Source of the DNA: Megascapheus bottae
Taxonomy: Eukaryota > Chordata > Mammalia > Rodentia > Geomyidae
Assembly (NCBI GenBank): GCA_024803745.1
Contig: JANJXV010000043.1
Span: forward strand, 6,381,518 to 6,445,517
Length of the DNA: 64,000 nt
Direction: 5' to 3'
Shown: piece after piece, positions 56,350 to 64,000 of the stretch
How positions within the stretch are numbered: the first letter of the stretch is position 1
Layout of the letters: each line of letters starts with the position of its first letter
Notes under the pieces: model-generated
The model's input: the letters and a program-made list of their open reading frames with translations, nothing else
Database searches by the model: none
What the model was told of the DNA's origin: nothing
Position numbers and translations under genes: made by a program

Positions 56350-57456
56350 TATGCCGTTTAATTGGAGAGTTGAGTCCATTGATATTGAGAGTTAGGATTG
56401 AGAGATATTTATTAGTTCCCTCAGTTATGAATGAGAGCTTAGCTGGGTACAGGATTCTTGGTAGTTATTTGACTTAAGGGCATGACATATATGCTTCCAG
56501 TCACTTCTTGCTTGCATGGTCTCTGCTGAGTAATCTGGGGTTTTTCTGATTGGTTTTCCTTTATAGGTTACTGAACCCTTTTCTCTGGCTGCCTTTAGGA
56601 TCCTTTTTTTGGTTTCTACTGATCCAGTTCGGATTACGATGTGGCGGTGAGATGTTCCTTTCTGGTCAGGTCTGTTTGGGGTTCTAAAAGCTTCTTGTAT
56701 CTGGATGGGTCTGCCCTTCTGGATATTTGGGAAATTCTCTGAGAGTATTCCCTGAAGTATATTTCCAATACCATTAACCTCTTTCTCCAGACCCTCCTCA
56801 ATACCAATTAGCCTTAAATTAGGCTTCCTAATTGTATCTTGGACCTCCTGAAGCGCTCTCTCATTTTTCCTAGATTTGGATTGACTCATTTTCTGTTCTT
56901 TCTCTATAATAACTAAATTATCTTCAGCCCCGGAAATTCTCTCCTCTGCATTGTCTAACCTGCTATCAAAGCTATCTACTTTATTTTTCATCTCCCTTGC
57001 TACTAATTGTTCATTTTTGATGCCTTGCATCTCTTCTTTTAGATCATGTATGGATTTCTTTAACTCTTTGATTTCCATTTGAGTGGTTAGCTCAGTAGCT
57101 TTATTTTCTTTGAACATTTGCTGGAGTTCAGTCACCTTTTTATTTGTGGATTATATGAATTCATCCATCTTTCTTTGAACAGCCTTTATTATAGCTTCCT
57201 TTATGGCTCCTTCTTTTTCACTTATCACCTTGTTTATGGTTTCCTCTTGTTCAGCTATGGCTTCCTCCCTTATCTCTTTCTTTATATTTTCACATTTTTC
57301 ATTAATGATGTTTATCAATTGCATTTGTATAGCACTTGGAAGACTCTCCTCTAGGCTTGCCAGTGACTGTTCCATTGGCTGTTTACATTGGGTGGGGGAG
57401 GTGGGATGTGTTGTTTCTTGATTTGACATTTTTCTTGAGTTTCTTGTTCTGCCCAT
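56350..57456 (-). pseudogene. L1 ORF1, broken
   Basis: Same protein as at 30029-31216: MGRTRNSRKMSNQ start, Lys/Glu-rich coiled coil, NLRLIGIEEG, then ERALQEVQDTIRKP. A TAA follows RKMDEFI (about 57150) and the frame is lost near 56430 (SNNYQESC). The coiled coil and RNA-binding core remain readable between them. Confidence 0.85.
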
Positions 57457-58339
57457 TTGAAAATGGGAGCAAGATTAATACTAAACACGATTATAGTTTT
57501 TCAGATATGTCCAACCTAGACCTCTGTAGCTGGCAGACTCTAGATGTTCACGAGTTTTGATTGGTGTTATCACTCTTTCTTTTCCTGCAGTTATGGATTT
57601 ATATCCAAAACAATAAGCCTCTCAATCCAATCTCTATTGTCTTTAAGTCCTTCTGAGCCTGGAGAATGATTAAACACCTAGATATACAATGTTGCTCAAC
57701 AGCCATCAAGTGTAGATCCATGCAGTATAAGGGTTGAAAGAGGAGCAGAGGTCCAGAGATAGAGAAATAGAATGAGAGAGGTCAGGGGGTAAGTAGGTAG
57801 AGTATTTGAGTGCAAAGTTTGGAAAGTATTAGAATAAAACTTATGTGTTGCTGCACGACTAGCTCTTAGCCCAACCAGTGGCCTCACAGTGGACCATGGG
57901 ATGGATCTGCGAGCTTCCATCTGAGCGTGGTTGGCGGACATTTTCCTGTGCTGCTTCCAGGGGCGGCCCCAAGCCAAGGGTGTGGGGATTGAGAGTTTCA
58001 GGAGCTCTCAGCAGAACCAGCAGGAGGCCCCTCTGTTCCCAGGGGCGTGACCCAGCTGGGGACTTGGGCTCCAAGGGCGGAGCTGCGCCTTTTTGGTTCT
58101 CAGAAGGGGAGCTTGGCTGCTGGTCGGCCCTTCAGATCCCTGCTGTGTTTCCACTGCTTTGTCAGAGTCTGTGACTGTGGGGGGGGGGGCCCTCGGTGGT
58201 GTCTTGCTCAGGATTCCCAGCTGGACGATGCCCCGCTTGAGAATTGAGGGGGGGCAGATGTGGCTCCTATTTACCCGCACCCCCTACGCACTGTTGTAAG
58301 GCAGGGTCCCAAAGCGCTCCACTCTCCAGATCCAGTGGC

Positions 58340-58560
58340 CTGGGTGAGGAGCCTGGTGGGAGGGTGGGAGCTGGGACAGCCCCGCCTCCCCTGGTGGGGT
58401 GCTGAGTCTTAGGGTCCGCCCGCTTGTCCGTCTCCAGTCAGAGGGCTGGGGGTTGAGCCCGTTGGGTGTGTGGGAGTTGGGGCAGCCCCGCCTCGCTTGG
58501 TGGGGTGCTGGGACTTATGGGTAGCCCGCCTGTCAATCTCCAGTCAATGGCCTGAGGGAG
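58340..58560 (-). repeat. Tandem units in the L1 5' UTR
   Basis: Two imperfect copies of a unit of about 105-110 bp (ggtggggtgctgagtcttagg and ggtggggtgctgggacttatg mark equivalent positions). The same pair is at about 28832-29048. Confidence 0.7.
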
Positions 58561-58684
58561 GGGGCTGTTGAGGGGAGGGACAGGATTCTAAATTCCTTGC
58601 CCCCCTGCTCCCGCCAGTCTTTCTCGGGCGGGGTATTGGGGTCTGAGTTAAGTTCTATTGCTTGGCACCTGCTCTGCTTTCCCG

Positions 58685-59119
58685 ATGTGTTTGGCGATGT
58701 GCTGTATTACTCAAGCCTCTGCATCCATCTGCGGGAGCTCCTCGGTGGTGGGGAGTCTGCTTCTGGGTTCCGCCTCTTGCTGTTCTGGTTCCGCGGCCGG
58801 GGTCCACTGCTTCTGCCGTTCGCTGGCCCCGTTCTGTGCTTGTTTCTGCAGCCGTTGGGCTCCCAGCCTGGTGCCCTCCACTGCCGCCGCTTTTCGTGGG
58901 TTAGAGCCGCTGCCCGCCCCCGCTTTCCCCGCGTGGAGCCGGTGCCTGCTGAAGCCAGTGTTCGTGGCTTGTTCCAGCTTTGGGCGAGAGGTGGGGGAGG
59001 GGTCCTCGCGTTCTGAATTCTTTGAGAAAGTTGGATGTGAGCTTTATCTGGATTTCTTTTCCGGTTTGAGTCCTTCTCCGTTGCTTTTTGAGTTTGTTGT
59101 TGTGGATTTCTTTAGATAG
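58685..59119 (+). CDS. Antisense ORF in the L1 5' UTR, second copy (ORF0-like candidate)
   Basis: 144 codons from ATG 58685, antisense to the L1. It has the same start and stop positions as 28316-28693 and shares N- and C-terminal sequence with it. The middle is Ser/Cys/Leu-rich. It runs outward toward the L1 5' end, the direction of primate ORF0. No known domain recognised; translation is unproven. Confidence 0.4.
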   Translation: MCLAMCCITQASASICGSSSVVGSLLLGSASCCSGSAAGVHCFCRSLAPFCACFCSRWAPSLVPSTAAAFRGLEPLPAPAFPAWSRCLLKPVFVACSSFGREVGEGSSRSEFFEKVGCELYLDFFSGLSPSPLLFEFVVVDFFR

Positions 59120-59214
59120 TTGGCTCGTGGGACTCCCTGGTTCTCTCTTTCTGTCAGAGGAAGCTAGGTAGCGTCCCTATTGTCTCGGTGCCATCTTTCT
59201 TCGAACAACTGAGA

Positions 59215-59605
59215 CAGCAACATCATATCACAAATACAGAATACATTAAGGAAATGCCCTTTGGCTTATGCCTGTCATGCTAGCAGCTCAGGAGGCTGAG
59301 ATCTGAGGTTCATGGTTCAATGCCAGCCTAGGCATGAAAGTCTGTGAAACTCTCAACTCCAATTTGAAGCACCAAAAATATGAAAGTGGAAGTGCTGTGG
59401 CATTAGTGGTAGCCTTGACTAACAAGTCTCAGGGATACTGAGTTTAAATCCCAGGACTGGCACATACAAACAAACACACACACATGCATACAATACACAG
59501 CATATGTGTTTATGCTCTGGAGCTGGAACTTATTATGCAGAAATCAGCAGAATTAATGGATCATACAATAATAAACTGGATAAATTTGGTTCATATGCTC
59601 AATGC

Positions 59606-59649
<44 letters not shown>

Positions 59650-61233
59650 ACTATCTATCTATCTGTCTATATATCTAGAATGTAAATGTTTATGGGCACA
59701 AGCCTGAGGGACAGGGAAGGAATGGTGGGATTGAATAATAGAGAATATGTGTGAAGATGAAGATGAAATCCACTAAACCCTGTTGCAATCAGGGGAAGAG
59801 ACTATGGACCAAAGAAAAAGCTCAGAGGGGTTTAGTGTGATCAAAACACCATATATTCCTGTATGGAAATACCCCAGCAAACCCCCCTATTCCAGTTGGT
59901 ATACATAGAAAACCATTCTCTGCACACAGAAGCCAGTGTGCATGTGCAAACCTAGGTGAGGGAAGTTGGGTGCCAGTGGCTCACAGCTGGCATTTGAGCT
60001 ACTAAGAGGCTGCAATTGACGGATCAGGGTGTGAAGCTAGCTCAGGCAGGGAAATCCATGAGATTCTCATTCTTTATTATTACCAAATAGCCAGATGTGT
60101 GCTGTAGTTCACTTGGTATGGCTCAGAAGTTCAGGGAAAGTGCACAGACCCACACTTCAAGACCCATGACTGGCACATGTACATGCGGTCACACAGAAAG
60201 GCAGAAACACAGAAACACAGACACACAGACAAACAGACACACACACACAAACACACACACACACACACACACACACAAGTCCCTGGCCTGGAACCCAAAA
60301 GAGAATACCTGGTGTAGAAAGGAACCTTAACGGGTGATTAACAAATACATAAGCAGATATTGCATGCTGACAGTTAACGCTGATTATTGGGAAAGAGTGA
60401 AGAAAAGTGAGAGACATTTCAGAAGGGAACCTCATGTGGAAGGGGCTCTAGGTTGCAGAAAGTGATTGAAAGAAGGGAAGCCAGAGTTCACAAAGCCTGA
60501 ACTCCAAGTTCCTTGCCATTCTGGGACCTCACCTGCAGATGTGTGCTCACTTCTGGCCCTTCTCATCCTCACTATTCCAGAGGATTGCCTGCTACTCACC
60601 CCATTTTTTTCTCTTGTTGTCCATAAATTTATATTTCCCCTGTCTTTACCAGGCTATCATGGTTCTCTGTTTTGGTTATTACTGAAGATTTCTTATCTCT
60701 CCAACTCCTCCTTAGAACTTTGTTGGCTGGGCTTTTCACGGAGACTGAATTCAGAAAAGTGAGTCAGAAGCTTGTGCAGTTTCTTGCAACTCAAACGATG
60801 AATGTACTAAGATCTCCTCATCAAACGAATTGCCTTTCATGAAATAATTGTCTTTATGAAATGAAATGTCTTTCTACTCTCCAAGCCATTTTGTTCCCAT
60901 AAGTTAAGTGAAGATGTCATCATGGATAAACAGTATTAGGTTAATTTCTTGCATTATTGTAGGCTGTTACAGGGGAGAGGAATTAATTTATTCCAAGGGG
61001 AACACAGTTCCTTTTGTTATGTTCTTTTTTTGAGAAGAAGATAACAATGAATTCTCAAAGGACCTATAATTTCTATAGGAACGAAATCTCTGGAGCCATG
61101 TCGATTTGGCATCTGCCTTGAAGAAACTTTGGACATGTAATAGATCACTTGATGTCTAAGGAAAAATATTCTTGAATTTTTCATTATTAAAGTATCTTAT
61201 GCTTTGAAATTATAGATAAAAATCCCATGTTTA
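59215..61233 (-). other. OR-unit flank in reverse orientation (candidate 5' transduction)
   Basis: Reverse complement of a sequence like 8060-10500: SINE (59250-59465), (ATCT)n (59608-59672), SINE and (CA)n (59970-60280), then the conserved block (60330-61233). It lies immediately beyond the L1 5' end and is inverted with it, so it was most likely copied from the RNA upstream of the source L1. Confidence 0.75.
59608..59672 (+). repeat. (ATCT)n microsatellite
   Basis: About 16 ATCT units with one interruption; the forward-oriented units carry short GATA runs at this place (10073-10112). Confidence 0.9.
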
Positions 61234-62208
61234 TTAAAGAGAGTCTTCTCTGAAGAAGAAACAAAAATGGCCTATAGACACATGAAGAAATGCTCAACAT
61301 CTCTGGACATAAAAGAAATGCAAATCAAAACAACTCTAAGCTAGAATGGCCAGGATCAGGAAAACGAATGACAACAGATGCTGGAGGGGATGTGGCCAGG
61401 AGGAATCACTACTACACTGTTGGTGGGAGTGCAAACTCGTTCAACCACTCTGGAAAGCAGTGTGGCAGTGCCTCAAAAGGCTAAACATAGAAATCCCCTA
61501 TGACCCAGCAATTCCAGTACTTGGCATTTACCCAACCACCCAGAAACAAGTACATACTAAACCCACTAGCACAACAATGTTCATTGCAACACTATTCACC
61601 ATAGCAAAGATATGGAACCAACGTAGATGTCCCTCAGCTGATGAGTGGATCAACAAGTTGTGGTATTTGTACACAATGGAATTCTATGCTGCTGTCAGAA
61701 AGAATGACATCGCCCCATTTGTTAGGAAATGGGAAAACTTAGAAAAAATCATATTAAGTGAAGTAAGCTAGACTCAAAGGAACTTAGGCTCAATGGTGTC
61801 CCTCTACTAGCAGAGATTTGCAATAGAGCAAAATCTTGATACATAAGGACATATAATGTGAAGCTAATTGAAAGGACCTCCAGGATAGTGAAACAAAAGC
61901 CATATAATGAATGATTGTTGTCCTTAATGTACTATGTTGTCTCTCATCTTTGCTGTCCCTTGGTTATCTCATATTGGTATAGTATCTCACTTTGTTATCT
62001 GATATATTGAACTTATTTGTATTTGGATATTTGAAATTTGATAGGGAAGGGGGGGAAACCAAGATGAGTGGGGGGTGTGGTGAGGGAGGGAAACAGGTAC
62101 CAATACATGTGAAAGGGTAACAATGTATGTGAATTAATGCACCATCTATCTGGCAAATATCGTGTAACCCTTTTACTAATTACAATAAAAAAAATAAAAT
62201 TAAAAAAA
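61234..62208 (+). mobile_element. L1 3' part of the twin-primed insertion
   Basis: ORF2 C-terminal region open at 61346-61771 ([30 protein letters not shown]), then the lineage 1 3' UTR and poly(A)-like end. It is followed by the second copy of AAGATGTGACCTGCA (62209-62223). Confidence 0.88.
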
Positions 62209-62223
62209 AAGATGTGACCTGCA

Positions 62224-62467
62224 CTAAATTAACTCCCAAAATCAGTTCTGATGCCAGTGGCTCAAGTCTGAACCCGCAGCTACTCCACAGGCTGAGATCT
62301 GAAGATGGAAGCTCCCAGGCATCCTGAGCAGGAAGTCCTCCAGGACCTTATTTCCACTTACATAAGAATAATACAGAAGTGGAGTTCTGGCAGAAGTCAT
62401 AGAGCACCAACCTTCAGGACAAAAGGTTAGGGAGAATCCTCCAACCCTGAACTCCAGGTCTAGAGCC

Positions 62468-62526
<59 letters not shown>

Positions 62527-64000
62527 TCCATCTTTCAATAGGATCAGGAGGGAATGATATGTTTCCGGTTTTATTTAGGGGATGTCATGTCTTTTCCCGT
62601 GTGTGTGTGTGCATGTGTGTGTGTGCTGCTGTTGGAGCTTGAACTCAGAGCCTGGGCATTGTCCATGACTGTTTTTGCTCAAGGATTCTGCTCTTCTGCT
62701 TGAGCCACAGCTCCATTCTGCCTTTTTAGTGGTCACTGAAGAGAAGACTCTACAGACTTTTCTGCCCCACTGGCTTCTAACTCTAAATCCTCACATCTCA
62801 GCCTCCTAAGTATTTCAAATTACAGGCCTGAGCCAGCAGCACCTAGCTGAGATTGTTTTCTTTTTCCTTTTTCTCTCTCTTTAGTTTTTTGTCCGTTCTT
62901 GGACTTGAACTCTGAGCCTGGACGCTGTCTCTGAGATCTTCAGCTCAACATTACCGCCCTACTCCTTGACCCACAGCCCACATCTGCTTTTCTAGTAGTT
63001 ATTTGCAGATAAGAGTATCACGGACTTTAGTTCCTGGGCTGGTTTTGAACTAAGATCCTCAGATCTCATCCTCCTGATTAGCTAGATGACAGAAGTGAGC
63101 AAAAAACCTAGCGGAATTTTCTAAACTTGATTTCATAGAAATCCAGCAATTGGGCCGAGGGGAGCAATAACAGAAGGAAAGGAATTGGGGCTGATATGAG
63201 AGAAATGAAGAACAGAAAATACAAATGTCCAGTTAACCAGGGAGGATACATTCATTAACTAATAAATAAATGATTATTTATTTATTTGATCCATTGATCA
63301 GGGCACTGAGCTATTGTTGTGATATTCTGAATGGATAATAAGGGTAACATATATGAGGTAACAAATACAATTTTATAGTGTGCTGGGTGTGGCTGTATGC
63401 TGTTATCAAAATTACACATGGGATTTTTATCTATAATTTCAAAGCATAAGATACTTTAATAATGAAAAAATCAAGAATGTTTTTCCTTAGAGATCAAGTG
63501 ATCTATTACATGTCCAAAATTTCTTCAAGGCAGATGCCAAATCGACATGGCTCCAGAGATTTCGTTCCTATAGAAATTAATAGGTCCTTTCAGAATTCAT
63601 TGTTATCTTCTTCTCAAAACAAAAGAACATAACAAAAGGAACTGTGTTCCCCTTGGAATAAATTAATTCCTCTCCCCTGTAACAGCCTACACTAATGCAA
63701 GAAATTAACCTAAATCTGTTTATCCATGATGTCATCTTCACTTTAACTCACGGGAACAAAATGGTTTGGAGACTAGAAAGACATTTCATTTCATAAAGAC
63801 AATTATTTCATGAAAAGCAATTCATTTCATGAGGACATCTTAGTACATTCATCAATTGAGTTGCAAGAAACTGCACAAGCTTCTGACTCACTTTTCTGAA
63901 TTCAGTCTCCGTGAAAATCCCAGCCAACAAAGTTCTAAGGAGGAGTTGGAAAGATAAGAAATCTTCAGTGATAATCAAAACAGAGAGGCATGATAGCCTG
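62224..64000 (+). other. OR-flank continuation of the fourth copy
   Basis: Direct continuation of 55753: SINE type B (62225-62465), (CA)n (62468-62524), (GT)n (62600-62625), two antisense SINEs (62630-62850, 62880-63110) and the conserved block (63120-64000, equal to 7766-8660). No gene; it runs off the window. Confidence 0.75.

Larger units (their letters stand above)
55754..59214 (-). mobile_element. L1 5' half, inverted part of a twin-primed insertion
   Basis: Minus strand, from the 5' end (59200-59214, gaagaaagatggcaccgagac in reverse) through the 5' UTR, ORF1 and the ORF2 endonuclease to the break at 55754. ORF1 starts at ATG 57456; it has one in-frame stop near 57150 and a frameshift near 56430. 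The endonuclease again carries Arg before DFNTPLS. This is the reversed segment of the composite insertion ending at 62208. Confidence 0.88.

Overview
This is a mammalian, almost certainly rodent, nuclear genomic window: a class II olfactory receptor (OR) cluster embedded in dense LINE-1, SINE and microsatellite sequence. Two SINE types dominate. Type A is tRNA/ID-like, with a B-box-like GGTTCGATTCC and an 'accacatacatagaaaaa' linker. Type B has a 7SL/B1-like left half ('ctcaggaggctgagatctgagg') fused to an ID-like right half. From memory this combination fits geomyoid rodents (kangaroo rats, pocket mice); that is inference, not a search result.

Genes. Six OR loci are visible. Two are intact single-exon coding sequences (4348-5295 and 11163-12143, both +, OR7-like). 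One is cut by the left window edge and carries a nonsense codon (1-526). Two are full-length pseudogenes with frameshifts (24454-25400, 40225-41174). One is an inverted fragment covering TM5-TM7 (16465-16903, -). Only the ORs and the retroviral gag frame are plausible functional proteins here. There are no rRNA genes, true tRNA genes, CRISPR arrays or bacterial-type features.

Layout. 1-3735: OR pseudogene, its 3' flank, a SINE, then a gammaretrovirus-like ERV (5' LTR 970-1491, tRNA-Pro PBS, splice donor, complete gag, UAG, start of pro), abruptly joined to OR upstream sequence. 4348-11162: intact OR and its flank, which is the template of a repeated unit (OR, pyrimidine tract, CA repeat, SINEs, a block of about 1.2 kb, TG repeat, upstream exon-like block). 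11163-24453: second intact OR, SINE-rich spacer, inverted OR fragment, L1 copies. 24454-40224: second copy of the unit, interrupted by a 7.4-kb L1 that itself contains an antisense L1. 40225-44302: third copy. 44303-48690: nest of L1 pieces. 48691-53053: sparse DNA with a U6-L1 chimeric retrocopy. 53054-64000: L1 pieces and a fourth, gene-less copy of OR flank, split by a 6.5-kb insertion that looks like a twin-primed L1 carrying about 2 kb of its 5' genomic flank.

How it fits together. The cluster grew by tandem duplication of OR plus flank, so paralogous copies serve as empty sites that reveal insertions and deletions. The most interesting consequences are: (1) the intact OR at 4348 has lost the upstream exon-like block found before its paralogs, and an ERV LTR with splice donor now sits upstream in the same orientation; (2) the inverted, 5'-transducing L1 at 55754-62208; (3) an antisense ORF in the L1 5' UTR kept in two copies, reminiscent of primate L1 ORF0; (4) the U6-L1 chimera.
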